From: Rhizobium sp. CG5
GTDB lineage: Bacteria > Pseudomonadota > Alphaproteobacteria > Rhizobiales > Rhizobiaceae
Direction of reading: 5' to 3'
NCBI RefSeq assembly: GCF_023701945.1
Contig: NZ_JABAEF010000005.1
Coordinates: 186,001 to 250,000 of the forward strand
DNA: 64,000 bases
The number at the start of each line of letters is the position of its first letter. The first letter of the stretch is position 1. The notes under the pieces were generated by a model, which worked only from the letters and a program-made list of their open reading frames with translations, was not told the origin of the DNA and made no database searches. This document shows positions 18,378 to 29,301 of the stretch, one piece after another. The position numbers and the translations under genes are program-made.

Positions 18378-19871
18378 TCACGCCTCGTAGTGGGCGCGCA
18401 CCAGTTCGTCGAGCAGGCGCACACCGAAGCCCGATCCCCAGGACTGGTTGATCTCGTCTGCGGGCGAGGACATGGCCGTTCCGGCGATATCGAGATGGGC
18501 CCACGGCGTCTCGCCGACAAAGCGCTTCAGGAACTGGGCGGCGGTGATCGAGCCGGCATGGCGGCCGCTCGAATTCTTCATGTCGGCGAACTTGCTGTCG
18601 ATCATCTTGTCGTAGTCCTTGCCGAGCGGCATGCGCCACAGGCGCTCGTTGGAGGCAAGGCCGGCCTTCAAGAGATTGTCGGCAAGCGTATCGTTGTTGG
18701 AAAACAGGCCGGCATGCTGGGTGCCGAGCGCCACCAGGACGGCCCCGGTCAGGGTGGCCAGGTTGATCATGAACTCCGGCTTGAAGCGGTCGTTGCAATA
18801 CCAAAGGGCATCGGCCAGCACGAGACGACCTTCCGCATCGGTATTGATGACTTCGATGGTCTGGCCGGACATGGAGGTGACGATATCGCCCGGACGCTGG
18901 GCATTGCCGTCCGGCATGTTTTCCACCAGGCCGATAATGCCGACGACATTGACCTTGGCCTCACGCGCGGCCAGCACATGCATCAGGCCGGTAACGGCGG
19001 CAGCGCCGCCCATGTCGCCCTTCATGTCTTCCATGCCGCCGGCCGGCTTGATCGAGATGCCGCCGGTGTCGAACACGACGCCCTTGCCGACAAAGGCGAT
19101 CGGCCGGTCCTTGGCCTTGCCGCCCTTCCACTGCATGACGGCCAGGCGCGGCGGGCGAACGGAGCCCTGCGCCACGCCGAGCAGCGCGCCCATGCCGAGC
19201 TTCTTCATGTCCTTCTCAGTCAGGATTTCCACCTCGACGCCGAGCTTTTCCAGTTCCTTGGCCTTGGCGGCAAATTCGAGAGGCCCGAGAATATTGGCCG
19301 GTTCGTTGACCAGATCGCGGGCAATGATCACGCCCTCGGCCACGGCCTGCGCATCGGCAAAGGCCTTCTTGGCGGCGGAAGCGTCCGCCGTGACGATGGT
19401 CACCTTGATCTGTTTGGCCGGCGCGTTTTCGTCTTCGTCCTTCTTGCGGGTCTTGTAGGTGTCGAAGCTGTAATTGCGCAGCAGCATGCCGAGCGCGAAG
19501 TCGGCGGCGGCCTTGGGGCTGACCTCGACGCCGGGCGCGTCGATGAAGATCGTCACCTTGTCGACCGATTTCAGGACGGAGGCTGCCGTGCCGCCGGCCT
19601 TCAGCCAGTCATGGGCGATCACCGCCTCCGCCTTGCCCAGGCCGATGACAACGATTCGGTCGACCGGCGAGCCGTGCGGCGCAACGAGATCCAGCTTGCC
19701 CATCGCCTTGCCGGTGAATTTCGCGATGTCGGCGGCCTTGCCGAACACACCCGCCGGATCGGCTTCGGCGGCGCCGGCCGGTAGATCTGCGTCGGACGCT
19801 TTCAGGAGAATGGCGAGATCGCCAGACAGGCGGGGAGACTTGGCGAAGCCGATTTCGATCTTGGCGGACAT
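18378..19871 (-). CDS. pepA: Leucyl aminopeptidase (cytosol aminopeptidase, M17)
   Basis: A 497-residue protein. The M17 metal-binding signature NTDAEGRL is present, as are [16 protein letters not shown] with the active-site lysine region and the arginine of the bicarbonate site in the same segment. It removes N-terminal amino acids in the cytosol using two metal ions; PepA relatives can also act as DNA-binding regulators. The ATG at 19871 matches the family start [10 protein letters not shown]. holC follows it in the same operon. Confidence 0.95.
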   Translation of the reverse strand: MSAKIEIGFAKSPRLSGDLAILLKASDADLPAGAAEADPAGVFGKAADIAKFTGKAMGKLDLVAPHGSPVDRIVVIGLGKAEAVIAHDWLKAGGTAASVLKSVDKVTIFIDAPGVEVSPKAAADFALGMLLRNYSFDTYKTRKKDEDENAPAKQIKVTIVTADASAAKKAFADAQAVAEGVIIARDLVNEPANILGPLEFAAKAKELEKLGVEVEILTEKDMKKLGMGALLGVAQGSVRPPRLAVMQWKGGKAKDRPIAFVGKGVVFDTGGISIKPAGGMEDMKGDMGGAAAVTGLMHVLAAREAKVNVVGIIGLVENMPDGNAQRPGDIVTSMSGQTIEVINTDAEGRLVLADALWYCNDRFKPEFMINLATLTGAVLVALGTQHAGLFSNNDTLADNLLKAGLASNERLWRMPLGKDYDKMIDSKFADMKNSSGRHAGSITAAQFLKRFVGETPWAHLDIAGTAMSSPADEINQSWGSGFGVRLLDELVRAHYEA

Positions 19872-20057
19872 AGGCGGGACCTTACAAAACATGCTGAAAA
19901 CACAATGAGCGCCGATCATGTCGGTTTCGGGCCTGAAAGCAAGGGCCAGATCCCTGCCTCCCCGGTTTTGGTTGGCCCCGACCGTCGTGCGGCTTTCATA
20001 CAAGACTGCTAAACAACACGGCGCCTCGACGAATGCCGACCCAGAAAGCATGCCGCC

Positions 20058-20840
20058 ATGTATCTCGCCGTCCCCGCCATCCGAGACAGCGCCGCCCGCC
20101 TGACCCCGCCCTCCGAAAGGCCGGCCCTGCAATGGGCGCTCCGCTTTGCGGCCCTGTGGTTTCTGTTGCTGGCGACCTTTCATGCCTTTCCGCAGATCGA
20201 CATTGCCGTGGCGCGGTTCTTCTTCCGGCCCTTTACCTGCCTGGAACCCCAGGCGAGCGCCCTGGCCTGCGGCCATTTCCCCAACGCTGGCGAGCAGATT
20301 CTCGTCAGACTCCGCAAGGTGCTGTTCTACCTGCCGTCGCTGTCTGCCGTGTTCCTGCTCTGGCTGCTGATCGAATGCCTGCAGCAGCACGGCGCCACCT
20401 ACCAGCGGGCCAAGACCCGGACGATTTCACTCACCCTGCTCTCCTTCGTCATCGGCCCCTACATCCTCGTCAATCTCATCCTGAAAAGCATTTCCGGCCG
20501 GCCACGGCCCAATGAGACCGACCTGTTCGGCGGCGACCTTGGTTTTACCGCCGCCGGCACGTTCGACGGCCTGTGCGACAGCAACTGTTCCTTCGTGTCC
20601 GGCGAGGCGGCCGGGGCCGGCTGGCTTGCCTGTCTGGTCATCCTGTTGCCGGCCCGCCTCAGACCGGTGCTCGGGCCGCCGATCCTTGTCCTATCGGTGA
20701 CCATGGCGGCGATGCGCGTCAGTTTCGGCGGACATTATCTGTCCGACGTGATGCTCGGATGGCTGCTGTCGGTCACGGTTTTTGCAGCAACATTTGCCAC
20801 ATTCCAGCTTCTGGATGCCCGCAGAACCGCCAAAGTCTGA
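20058..20840 (+). CDS. PAP2-family membrane phosphatase, possible lipid A phosphatase
   Basis: A 260-residue protein with about six membrane segments. The three PAP2 motifs are [19 protein letters not shown] and [15 protein letters not shown]. The second motif reads SGE instead of the standard SGH, a variant I associate with LpxF-like lipid A phosphatases, though this is inferred. Such enzymes face the periplasm and dephosphorylate lipid A or lipid phosphates. It lies directly upstream of the LPS export genes lptF-lptG-lptD, which fits an envelope role. Confidence 0.78.
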   Translation: MYLAVPAIRDSAARLTPPSERPALQWALRFAALWFLLLATFHAFPQIDIAVARFFFRPFTCLEPQASALACGHFPNAGEQILVRLRKVLFYLPSLSAVFLLWLLIECLQQHGATYQRAKTRTISLTLLSFVIGPYILVNLILKSISGRPRPNETDLFGGDLGFTAAGTFDGLCDSNCSFVSGEAAGAGWLACLVILLPARLRPVLGPPILVLSVTMAAMRVSFGGHYLSDVMLGWLLSVTVFAATFATFQLLDARRTAKV

Positions 20841-20943
20841 TGTCAGACCCCAGTCCGGAAACGCCCCCGTTCACCAACCGGATGAGACAGCACTTGTCTT
20901 TTGCCCCGGCGATAGGCAAATAGGGGCGCTCACAGGGTCCGGC

Positions 20944-22122
20944 ATGAAGCTTCTCGAACTTTACATATTGCGGCGCGTCGCGCAGATGTTCCTCACCGCC
21001 CTGTTGCCGGTGCTCGCCATCATATGGACGACGCAGGTGCTGGCGCGCATCAACCTGGTCACCGACAGCGGCCAGTCGATCGGCTCGTTCGCGACGCTGG
21101 CGACGCTGATCCTGCCGACGATCATCCCGATCGTCATGCCCTTTGCCCTGGTCATCGGCATTACCCAGACCCTGACGGCGATGAACAACGACTCGGAACT
21201 GGCCGTCATCGATGCGGCCGGCGCCTCCCGGTCGATCATCACCCGGCCGATCATCGCCTTTGCGGTGGGCCTGAGCCTCCTGTCCTTCCTGATCGCCAAC
21301 CTGATCGAGCCGCAGGTGCGGGTCGCCGCCCGTCATATGATCGCCGCCGCCTATGCCGACCTGCTGTCCTCGGTCATCGAGGAAAAGAGCTTCCGGCGGG
21401 TCGAGGACGGCCTCTACGTGCAGATCTCGGAACGCCAGTCGGGCCGGGTGCTGAAGGGGCTGTTCGTGGCGGATTCACGCGATCCGGCCTTTGAGCTGAT
21501 CTATTACGCCCGCGAAGGTGCGGTCGACGAAACCGGGACGGCGCTGATCATGCGCGACGGCGAGGTGCATCGCAAGGCGCCCGACGGCAATGTCTCGGTG
21601 GTGCGTTTTGATTCCTATTCCTTCGATCTGTCCGACCTGACGCAGACGCGCGGCCAGGCGCGGATGCGCTCCACCGACCGCGGCCTGCCCTTCCTGCTCA
21701 ACCCCGATCCGACGGATCCCGACGTCAAGGCGCATCCCGGCGAATACCGGGCCGAACTGCATCGGCGGCTGGCCGACTGGAGTTTCCCGCTGGCGCTCGG
21801 CCTGATCTCGCTGGTGGTGGCCGGCGACGCGCGCTCCCACCGGGAGGCTCGGCTGCATCCGATGGTCTCCGCGCTCACCATCGCGCTGCTTTTGCGCTGG
21901 CTGTCGTTCTACAGCGCCAATCAGGCCGAAAACAATGCAGCCTTCGTGCCGGCCATCTACGCAGCGCCCATGCTGAGCGGCGGGCTGGCCGCGATGGCGC
22001 TGCTGCGCAACAAAAAGACCCATATACCCCGGCCATTGCGCAACCTGATCAGCCGGGTGCAGACCCTCATCGAGAAACGCCTGCCCCGCAATGGACCCCA
22101 GCCGAATGGGGGGGACAGCTGA
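20944..22122 (+). CDS. lptF: LPS export ABC transporter permease LptF
   Basis: A 392-residue inner-membrane protein of the YjgP/YjgQ family: N-terminal membrane helices (LYILRRVAQMFLTALLPVLA...), a beta-jellyroll periplasmic domain in the middle (about residues 135-265) and C-terminal helices. LptF pairs with LptG and the LptB2 ATPase to extract LPS from the inner membrane. The start MKLLELYILRRV is typical. Its TGA stop overlaps the lptG start (TGATG). Confidence 0.94.
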   Translation: MKLLELYILRRVAQMFLTALLPVLAIIWTTQVLARINLVTDSGQSIGSFATLATLILPTIIPIVMPFALVIGITQTLTAMNNDSELAVIDAAGASRSIITRPIIAFAVGLSLLSFLIANLIEPQVRVAARHMIAAAYADLLSSVIEEKSFRRVEDGLYVQISERQSGRVLKGLFVADSRDPAFELIYYAREGAVDETGTALIMRDGEVHRKAPDGNVSVVRFDSYSFDLSDLTQTRGQARMRSTDRGLPFLLNPDPTDPDVKAHPGEYRAELHRRLADWSFPLALGLISLVVAGDARSHREARLHPMVSALTIALLLRWLSFYSANQAENNAAFVPAIYAAPMLSGGLAAMALLRNKKTHIPRPLRNLISRVQTLIEKRLPRNGPQPNGGDS

Positions 22123-23207
22123 TGTTCACCACCCTTGGACGGTATTTCCTGAAGCGCTATGCCATTACCATTTTCTGGTTCTTCATCGGCGTGATCTCGA
22201 TCGTCTACCTGATCGATTTCAGCGAAATCACCGGTCGTCTGGCCGGGCTGACAGGCTATTCGCTGGCGGGCGTGCTCTATATCACTGCCATGCGCCTGCC
22301 GCTGCTGCTGCAGCAGACCGTGCCGTTCATCACCCTGTTCTCCGGCATGACGACGCTGATCGCGCTCAACCGGAAATCGGAACTGGTGGTGGCGCGCGCC
22401 GCCGGCATATCCGTCTGGCAGTTCATGACACCCTTCATCGCCGGCGCCTTCATGGTCGGCCTGCTCACCATGCTGGTCATCAATCCGCTGGCGGCCTGGG
22501 GCCAGAGCCAGGCGCTAAAAATCGAATCGAGCTGGCGCGACGCCAGCAGCACATCAAGCGGCGCTTCGACCATTCCGTGGCTGCGCCAGATCAGCGGCAA
22601 CGAGGACACGATCATCGGTGCGACGACCGTTCTTGAGAACGGAACGCTGCTCGTCGACGCGGTTCTCATCCACTTCGACAGTGGCGGACGGATCATCTTG
22701 CGGCAGGACGCCGAATCGGCAAAATTGAAAGATGGTTACTGGTTGCTTAACGATGTGACGGAAACCCGGCCCGGCGAAATTGCCGTCAGGCTCGCCACAG
22801 CCGAAGTTCGTACCAACCTGAAACAAGAATTCATTCAAGAGCGCCTTGCTCAGCCGGAAACCGTTGCATTTTATGAGCTTTCTAACAAAATTTCCGTCGC
22901 GAAATCGTTCGGCGTCTCCACCAAGGCGCTCGAAACCCAATTCCATTCCATGCTCTCGCTCCCCTTTCTTCTGGTTGCGATGACCCTGATTGCAGCAACC
23001 GTGTCCTTAAAATTTAGCCGGTTCAACCAGTCTCGGTCGGTGATTCTGGGTGGAATCATTTCGGGCTTCGTGCTTTATGTCGTAACAGTGCTCGTGAAGG
23101 CATTCGGTAGCAGCGGTGTAGTACCTCCGTTCGTTGCAGCCTGGGTTCCGGTCGTCGTTGCGACGGCCCTAGGCGCAACGATTTTGCTTCACCAGGAGGA
23201 TGGTTAG
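22122..23207 (+). CDS. lptG: LPS export ABC transporter permease LptG
   Basis: A 361-residue paralogue of LptF with six membrane helices around a periplasmic beta-jellyroll domain. It forms the other half of the LptB2FG extractor that powers LPS transport to the outer membrane. It overlaps lptF by one base and its stop codon shares one base with the lptD GTG start, so the three genes are translationally coupled. Codon use becomes a little less GC-rich in its 3' third. Confidence 0.94.
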   Translation: MFTTLGRYFLKRYAITIFWFFIGVISIVYLIDFSEITGRLAGLTGYSLAGVLYITAMRLPLLLQQTVPFITLFSGMTTLIALNRKSELVVARAAGISVWQFMTPFIAGAFMVGLLTMLVINPLAAWGQSQALKIESSWRDASSTSSGASTIPWLRQISGNEDTIIGATTVLENGTLLVDAVLIHFDSGGRIILRQDAESAKLKDGYWLLNDVTETRPGEIAVRLATAEVRTNLKQEFIQERLAQPETVAFYELSNKISVAKSFGVSTKALETQFHSMLSLPFLLVAMTLIAATVSLKFSRFNQSRSVILGGIISGFVLYVVTVLVKAFGSSGVVPPFVAAWVPVVVATALGATILLHQEDG

Positions 23208-25552
23208 TGGCGGCAAGTGACCGCAAGAATATCAGAAGGCTTGTCACGGCCCTGCTGACTGGCGCCTCGTTGTGCGCATATCTCGCTTGTGCTGCGGTGA
23301 CCCGCGCGCAAGAGGGTGATTCAGTGCGTGCGCTCGAGCCCAGCATTCCCGCTGACGCCAAGCTTTTGCTGGCGGCAAACGAACTGACATACGACAAGGA
23401 CGCCGAGAAGGTCACGGCCGTCGGCGGCGTGCAGATCAATTATGCGGGCTACCAGATGGTCGCCAAACGCGTCGAATATAACCAGCAGACCGGCCGGATG
23501 ATGGCCTATGGCGACATCGAACTGGTCGAGCCGGGCGGCAATCGCCTGTATGCCGAATCGCTCGATGTGACCGACAATTTCGCCGACGGCTTCGTGAACG
23601 CCCTGCGCATCGAGACCAGCGATAATACCCGTCTGGCAGCCGAGCGCGGCGAGCGGATCGGTGGCCGCGACATGGTGCTCTATAACGGCGTCTATACCGC
23701 CTGCCTGCCCTGCGCTGACCACCCGGAACGTCCGCCGCTATGGCAGATCAAGGCGGAACGCGTCATTCAGAACGGCGTGAAGCATACGGTTCGGCTCGAA
23801 AAAGCGCGGTTCGAATTGTTTGGCAAACCGATCGCCTTCGTTCCGGCCATCGAAGTGCCGGACAACACGGTGAAGCGGAAGTCCGGCTTCCTGTTTCCGG
23901 AAATGAGCACCTCCGAAAATCTTGGTTTCGGCCTGACGGTGCCCTATTACTACGCGATCTCCAACCAGATGGATGCGACCGTCAAGGCGACCGGCTTTAC
24001 CAGCCAGGGCGTTCTTCTCGAAGCGGAAATCCGCCAGCGGTTCGAATCCGGAACGACGACCCTGCGCATGGCTGGCATCAGCCAGATGAACTCGGGAAAT
24101 TTCGATTCCGGCACCACGGACTACGAGAACGACAACCGCGGCATGGTTGCCTCCAAGGGCGAGTTCAAGGTCAATCCCCGCTGGGCCTTCGGCTGGGACG
24201 TGATGCTGCAGAGCGACAACAACTTTGCACGGACCTATGACCTTTCCGAGTTGGACGACACCACCCATACCAACCAGGTCTACCTGACCGGGGCTGGAGA
24301 GCGGAACTCGTTCGATATGCGTGGCTACTATTTCGACGTCCAGGACGCCGATCCGGAAGACGCGGCTGAAAAGCGCCAGCCGGTGGTGCTGCCATCGCTC
24401 GATTACAGCTATTATGCACCGGAGCCGGTGGCCGGCGGACAATTGTCCGCGAACATGAACTTCACGGTGCTGTCGCGCTTCGATGACGATGCGCTCGATA
24501 GCGACGGCGACGGCATCAACGACCGTTTCCGCGGCGTGAAGGGCACGATGTCGCGGCTGACGGCGGAAGCCGAGTGGAAGCGCACCTATACCGCGCCCGG
24601 CGGCCTGCTGCTGACGCCGCTGCTGGCGGCCCGCGGCGATGCCTATGGTCTCGATATGGAGTCGCCGACCGGATATACCGGCAATTTCACCGATGATGCC
24701 ACGGCGACCCGCTACATGGTCACCGCAGGGCTGGAAGCCCGTTATCCCTGGCTGATCACCACAGACAACAGCAGCCACGTCATTGAACCGATCGCCCAGC
24801 TCTACGTCCGCCCGGACGAACAGATGGCCGGTCAGTTGCCGAACGAGGATGCGCAGAGCTTCGTCTTCGACGCGACGACGCTGTTCGAGCGCGACAAGTT
24901 TTCCGGTTATGACCGCGTCGAAGGCGGCACCCGCGCCAATGTCGGCATCCGCTATACCGGATCGCTCGACAATGGCTTCGGGCTACGCGGTATTTTCGGC
25001 CAGTCCTACCAGATCGCCGGGACGAACTCGTTCGCCACCGACGATCTGGTCAATGCCGGGGCCAATTCCGGCCTTGAAACCGATGTTTCCGACTTTGTCG
25101 GCATGATCGGCCTCGAGACGCCCACCGGCATATCGATGAGCACCAATGCGCGTTTCGACGAAAAGACCTTCGACGTGCGCCGCACGGACGCCACGGTCGG
25201 CTATCACAACAACAAGTTCCAGACCAATCTGACGTATACGCAGATCGCCGCGCAGCCTGAATACGGCCTGGACGAAGCCAATGACGAGTTGCAGAGTGCC
25301 AGCTCCGTCAAGGTGGGCGATTACTGGTCGGTGTACGGATCGCTGACCTGGGACATCAACAGCAGCGAAATCAACCGGCATGGCGTCGGCGTTTCCTATG
25401 CGGACGAATGCACGGTGTTTTCGCTGGTCTATTCGGAAAAGCGGGATCCGGACAATGAATCCGCCAATGACTGGTCGATCGGCGCCCGCCTGACGTTCCG
25501 CACGCTGGGCGACGTCAAAGTCGGAGACACGGAGCTTGACGGCTTCAAGTGA
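23207..25552 (+). CDS. lptD: LPS-assembly protein LptD
   Basis: A 781-residue outer-membrane protein with a signal peptide ending around ACAAVTRAQ, an OstA/LptA-like N-terminal domain (residues about 45-150: LLLAANELTYDKDAEKVTAV) and a large C-terminal barrel. LptD with LptE places LPS in the outer leaflet. The GTG at 23207 is preceded by AGGAGG and overlaps the lptG stop. The final strands end in TELDGFK without the aromatic end residue usual for barrels. Confidence 0.93.
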   Translation: MAASDRKNIRRLVTALLTGASLCAYLACAAVTRAQEGDSVRALEPSIPADAKLLLAANELTYDKDAEKVTAVGGVQINYAGYQMVAKRVEYNQQTGRMMAYGDIELVEPGGNRLYAESLDVTDNFADGFVNALRIETSDNTRLAAERGERIGGRDMVLYNGVYTACLPCADHPERPPLWQIKAERVIQNGVKHTVRLEKARFELFGKPIAFVPAIEVPDNTVKRKSGFLFPEMSTSENLGFGLTVPYYYAISNQMDATVKATGFTSQGVLLEAEIRQRFESGTTTLRMAGISQMNSGNFDSGTTDYENDNRGMVASKGEFKVNPRWAFGWDVMLQSDNNFARTYDLSELDDTTHTNQVYLTGAGERNSFDMRGYYFDVQDADPEDAAEKRQPVVLPSLDYSYYAPEPVAGGQLSANMNFTVLSRFDDDALDSDGDGINDRFRGVKGTMSRLTAEAEWKRTYTAPGGLLLTPLLAARGDAYGLDMESPTGYTGNFTDDATATRYMVTAGLEARYPWLITTDNSSHVIEPIAQLYVRPDEQMAGQLPNEDAQSFVFDATTLFERDKFSGYDRVEGGTRANVGIRYTGSLDNGFGLRGIFGQSYQIAGTNSFATDDLVNAGANSGLETDVSDFVGMIGLETPTGISMSTNARFDEKTFDVRRTDATVGYHNNKFQTNLTYTQIAAQPEYGLDEANDELQSASSVKVGDYWSVYGSLTWDINSSEINRHGVGVSYADECTVFSLVYSEKRDPDNESANDWSIGARLTFRTLGDVKVGDTELDGFK

Positions 25553-25756
25553 TCGCCATTCCGCCCCGCTGGCGGCCCGGCGAGCCGTCAAAGCCCGCGT
25601 GTAACACGTCGTTGCTGCGTGGAGCCGCTTGAAAGCCGCACCGATGTCATTGTTTCGCCGCAAGGATTGTGCAATTCCTGCCGCCTACTATACTAAGACA
25701 GACACACGGGACGTGCCTGCGTCAGCGAAAGCCGCGGCGCGGGAGGAAGGTTTGGG

Positions 25757-26698
25757 ATGATCAAGGGCAGGACAGCGATACGAACACTGGCGCTCGGCAC
25801 AGCCATGCTGGCCTTGTTCGCATTCATCGAACCGGGAGCCGCCCCTGTCTTTGCGGCCAGCGAAATCAAGGCGGTCGTCAACAAGACGGCAATCACCAGC
25901 GGCGACATCGCCAAGCGTGCGGCCTTCATGCGCCTGCGCCGCCAGAAGGGCGACATCGGCAAGCTTGCCAAGGAAGAAATGGTCGACGAAGTCCTGAAGC
26001 GCCAGGAAATCGCCCGCCTCGGCATGTCGGTCAGCACCACGGATGTCGACAAATCCTTCGAGCGGTTTGCCGCCTCCAACAAGCTTTCGCCGGCGCAGAT
26101 GACCAGCATTCTCGACCAGGCCGGTGTCGGCGCCGATCACTTCAAGGCCTATCTCGCGGTGCAGATGAGCTGGCCACGGCTGGTGAATTCGCGCTACGGC
26201 GCCAGCAACAAACTGTCCACCCAGGACATCGTCACACGCCTGCTGGAAAACAAGCAGAAGCCGGTGACCACGGAATATTTTCTGAAACAGGTGATTTTCG
26301 TGATCCCTGAGTCCAAGCGCTCCGCCATCACCGGCAAGCGCAAGTCGGAAGCCGAAGCCTCCCGTTCGAAATTCCCCGGCTGCGACGGCGCGATGCAGTT
26401 TGCCCGGGACTATCATGACGTTTCGATCCGCAACCTCGGTCGCGTGATGGCGCCGGAATTGCCGACCGACTGGAAGCCGCTGATCGAAAAGGCCAGTGGC
26501 GGCACGACCGGGACCCGCGTCACGGAAAGAGGCGTCGAATATCTGGCGATCTGCAACCAGCGCGAAGTGTCCGACGACGCGGCCGCCGAAGTGGTGTTCC
26601 GGGCCGAGGACATCGGCAAGGCAGACAATGCCGAAGACCCGAATTCGAAGAAGTTTCTCGACGAACTGCGCTCCAAGGCGCAGATCGTCTATCGCTGA
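25757..26698 (+). CDS. SurA-like periplasmic chaperone
   Basis: A 313-residue protein with a signal peptide ending around APVFAAS, then a SurA N-terminal chaperone domain (IKAVVNKTAITSGDIAKRAAF). The C-terminal half keeps the SurA-type arrangement but no full parvulin signature, so it may lack prolyl isomerase activity. In alphaproteobacteria this gene follows lptD and helps fold outer-membrane proteins such as LptD. pdxA starts 15 bp later. Confidence 0.85.
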   Translation: MIKGRTAIRTLALGTAMLALFAFIEPGAAPVFAASEIKAVVNKTAITSGDIAKRAAFMRLRRQKGDIGKLAKEEMVDEVLKRQEIARLGMSVSTTDVDKSFERFAASNKLSPAQMTSILDQAGVGADHFKAYLAVQMSWPRLVNSRYGASNKLSTQDIVTRLLENKQKPVTTEYFLKQVIFVIPESKRSAITGKRKSEAEASRSKFPGCDGAMQFARDYHDVSIRNLGRVMAPELPTDWKPLIEKASGGTTGTRVTERGVEYLAICNQREVSDDAAAEVVFRAEDIGKADNAEDPNSKKFLDELRSKAQIVYR

Positions 26699-26713
26699 CA
26701 ACCGGATACATCC

Positions 26714-27733
26714 ATGCCCGCACATGATCTCGCCCCGCTTGCTCTCAGCCAGGGCGATCCTGCGGGCATCGGACCGGACATCGCCCTTGCCGCATGGCTC
26801 GACCGCGAGCGCCATGCGTTGCCGCCTTTCGTGTTCATCGGCGACCCCGCCAATCTGGCGGTCAGGGCGCGGCTGCTGGAACTGGACGTGCCGATCCGCG
26901 ACGTCACGGCTGACAATGCTGTCGCCTGCTTTTCGCAGGCCCTGCCGGTCATTTCCATCCCGACCGGCGTCGATGTGATTGCCGGCGAGCCGCATGTCTC
27001 CACGGCGCGCGGCACGATCGCGGCCATCGAGACGGCCGTTACGCTGTGCATGAGCGGCAAGGTGCGCGGCATCGTCACCAATCCGATTGCCAAATCCGTG
27101 CTTTACGAGGCCGGTTTCGGCTTTCCGGGCCATACCGAATTCCTGGCCGATCTCGCCGCCAAGGCGACCGGCAAACCGTTCCGGCCGGTTATGATGCTGG
27201 TCGGTCCGAAACTGCGCGCCGTGCCGGTGACGATCCACATTCCCCTGAAGGACGTGCCCGCCGCCCTGACGCAAGAACTGATCGTCGAGACCTGCCGGAT
27301 TGCCGCGCATGACCTGAAGACCCGCTTCGGCATCGCCGTGCCGCGCCTGGCGGTGGCAGGCCTCAATCCCCATGCCGGCGAAGGCGGGGCGCTCGGCCAC
27401 GAAGACGAGGATATCGTTCACGTGGCGATCATGCGGCTGCGCGACGAAGGCATCGATGCCTTCGGGCCGCTGCCGGCCGACACGATGTTTCACGAGGATG
27501 CGCGGCGCCGCTATGACGTGGCGATCTGCATGTATCATGATCAGGCACTGATCCCCGTCAAGGCGCTCGATTTCGACGAATCGGTCAATGTGACGCTCGG
27601 CCTGCCCTTCGTGCGCACGTCGCCCGACCATGGCACGGCCTTCGGCATTGCCGGCAAGGGCATCGCCCGCGAAAACAGCCTTGTCGCCGCCATCAAACTC
27701 GCCGACCAGATCAGCCGGGATGCTGACCGTTAA
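26714..27733 (+). CDS. pdxA: 4-hydroxythreonine-4-phosphate dehydrogenase
   Basis: A 339-residue enzyme of pyridoxal 5'-phosphate synthesis that oxidises 4-phosphohydroxy-L-threonine with NAD+. It begins [17 protein letters not shown] and keeps the metal-ligand segments [22 protein letters not shown] and YHDQALIP. Its TAA stop overlaps the rsmA ATG (TAATG). The lptD-surA-pdxA-rsmA order is conserved in proteobacteria. Confidence 0.96.
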   Translation: MPAHDLAPLALSQGDPAGIGPDIALAAWLDRERHALPPFVFIGDPANLAVRARLLELDVPIRDVTADNAVACFSQALPVISIPTGVDVIAGEPHVSTARGTIAAIETAVTLCMSGKVRGIVTNPIAKSVLYEAGFGFPGHTEFLADLAAKATGKPFRPVMMLVGPKLRAVPVTIHIPLKDVPAALTQELIVETCRIAAHDLKTRFGIAVPRLAVAGLNPHAGEGGALGHEDEDIVHVAIMRLRDEGIDAFGPLPADTMFHEDARRRYDVAICMYHDQALIPVKALDFDESVNVTLGLPFVRTSPDHGTAFGIAGKGIARENSLVAAIKLADQISRDADR

Positions 27734-28563
27734 TGGCAACCCTTGACGGACTGCCGCCGCTGCGCGACGTGATCCAGCGCCATGGGCTCGATGCCCGCAA
27801 GGCGCTCGGCCAGAACTTTCTGCTCGACCTCAACATCACCCAGAAGATCGCCCGCACGGCCGGTCCGCTGGCGGGCATGACCGTCATCGAGGTTGGCCCC
27901 GGCCCCGGCGGACTGACGCGGGCCATTCTGGCGCTCGGCGCCGAGAAACTGATCGTCATCGAACGGGACGCCCGCTGCCTGCCGGCACTGGCCGAAATCG
28001 GCGAACATTATCCCGGCCGGCTCGAGGTGATCGAAGGCGATGCGCTGAAGATCGATTTCGAGACGCTGGTCGCCCCCGGAACGCCGGTCAGGATCATCGC
28101 CAATCTGCCCTATAATGTCGGCACGCAATTGCTGATCAACTGGCTGCTGCCGAAGAGCTGGCCGCCGTTCTGGCAGTCGATGACGCTGATGTTCCAGCGC
28201 GAGGTCGGCCTTCGAATCGTTGCGACCGAAGAGGACGACCACTATGGCCGGCTCGGCGTGCTGTGCGGCTGGCGCACGCAGGCCCACATGGCCTTCGACC
28301 TGCCGCCGCAAGCCTTCTCGCCACCGCCGAAGGTCACCTCCACGGTGGTGCAGTTCGAGCCGCGACTTCAGCCCCTGCCCTGCGACGTCGCCCAGTTGGA
28401 GAAGGTCACGCAGGCCGCCTTCGGCCAGCGCCGCAAGATGCTGCGCCAGAGTCTCAAGCCGGTCGGCGGCGAAGCGCTGCTGGCCCGTGCCGGTATCGAT
28501 CCGCAACGCCGCGCCGAAACGCTGAGCGTCGAAGAATTCGTGACCCTGGCGAATAATCTCTGA
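27733..28563 (+). CDS. rsmA: 16S rRNA dimethyladenosine transferase (KsgA)
   Basis: A 276-residue SAM-dependent enzyme that dimethylates A1518 and A1519 in 16S rRNA during late 30S assembly. It has ALGQNFLLD, the SAM motif [16 protein letters not shown], and the catalytic NLPYNVG. A C-terminal small domain is present. Translation is coupled to pdxA. It faces the convergent gmk gene with a 71-bp gap. Confidence 0.96.
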   Translation: MATLDGLPPLRDVIQRHGLDARKALGQNFLLDLNITQKIARTAGPLAGMTVIEVGPGPGGLTRAILALGAEKLIVIERDARCLPALAEIGEHYPGRLEVIEGDALKIDFETLVAPGTPVRIIANLPYNVGTQLLINWLLPKSWPPFWQSMTLMFQREVGLRIVATEEDDHYGRLGVLCGWRTQAHMAFDLPPQAFSPPPKVTSTVVQFEPRLQPLPCDVAQLEKVTQAAFGQRRKMLRQSLKPVGGEALLARAGIDPQRRAETLSVEEFVTLANNL

Positions 28564-28634
28564 AACTGGGAGATTGCAGGCGCGGGCGCGTGATGATGCG
28601 CCCAGCCATGATGCTTTCTATTTCGCCTTGCTGG

Positions 28635-29297
28635 TCAGCGCACCGGCGTTTCCGTCAGCAACTCGCTGACAAAGTTGAACAGGCCATGGCGGCGGTCGCG
28701 TCGCAGGCGTTCGGCGCGGACGATCGACTGCACCGCGTTGAACGCCGTGTCGAGGTCGTCATTGACGATGACATAGTCATATTCGCGCCAGTGCTCGATC
28801 TCGGAGCGTGAATTGACAAGCCGCGTCTGGATCACCTCTTCGGTATCCTCGGCGCGGCGATGCAGGCGGGACTGCAGCTCGGTCATGGTTGGCGGCAGGA
28901 TGAAGATCGACACGACATCGGCCGACATCTTGTCCTGCAGCTGCTGGGCGCCCTGCCAGTCGATATCGAACAGCATGTCGCGGCCCTCCGACATGGCGGT
29001 CTCGACGGCCTCGCGCGGCGTGCCGTAATAATTGCCGTGCACCTGCGCCCATTCCAGCAGCGAGTCGGAATCGCGCAGCCGCTCGAACTCGCGCTGCGAG
29101 ACGAAATGGTAGTGAATACCCTCGATCTCGCTCTGGCGACGCTGGCGGGTGGTGACGCTGACCGACAGGCTGATCTGCTTGTCGCTGTCGAGCAGGGTGC
29201 GGGCAATGGTCGATTTGCCGGCGCCGGACGGTGAGGAGATCACCAGCATCAGGCCGCGCCGTTCTATCTTGATCAGTGAGGATACGGGCGGGTTCAT
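28635..29297 (-). CDS. gmk: Guanylate kinase
   Basis: A 220-residue enzyme that phosphorylates GMP to GDP. The P-loop is SPSGAGKST (residues 22-30), followed by SVTTRQRR and the GMP-binding YGTPREAV. The ATG at 29297 has GGAG seven bases upstream and gives the common alphaproteobacterial N-terminus. It is the last gene of the fabD-to-gmk series on this strand and starts 4 bp after yicC ends. Confidence 0.95.
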   Translation of the reverse strand: MNPPVSSLIKIERRGLMLVISSPSGAGKSTIARTLLDSDKQISLSVSVTTRQRRQSEIEGIHYHFVSQREFERLRDSDSLLEWAQVHGNYYGTPREAVETAMSEGRDMLFDIDWQGAQQLQDKMSADVVSIFILPPTMTELQSRLHRRAEDTEEVIQTRLVNSRSEIEHWREYDYVIVNDDLDTAFNAVQSIVRAERLRRDRRHGLFNFVSELLTETPVR

Positions 29298-29301
29298 AAG
29301 G

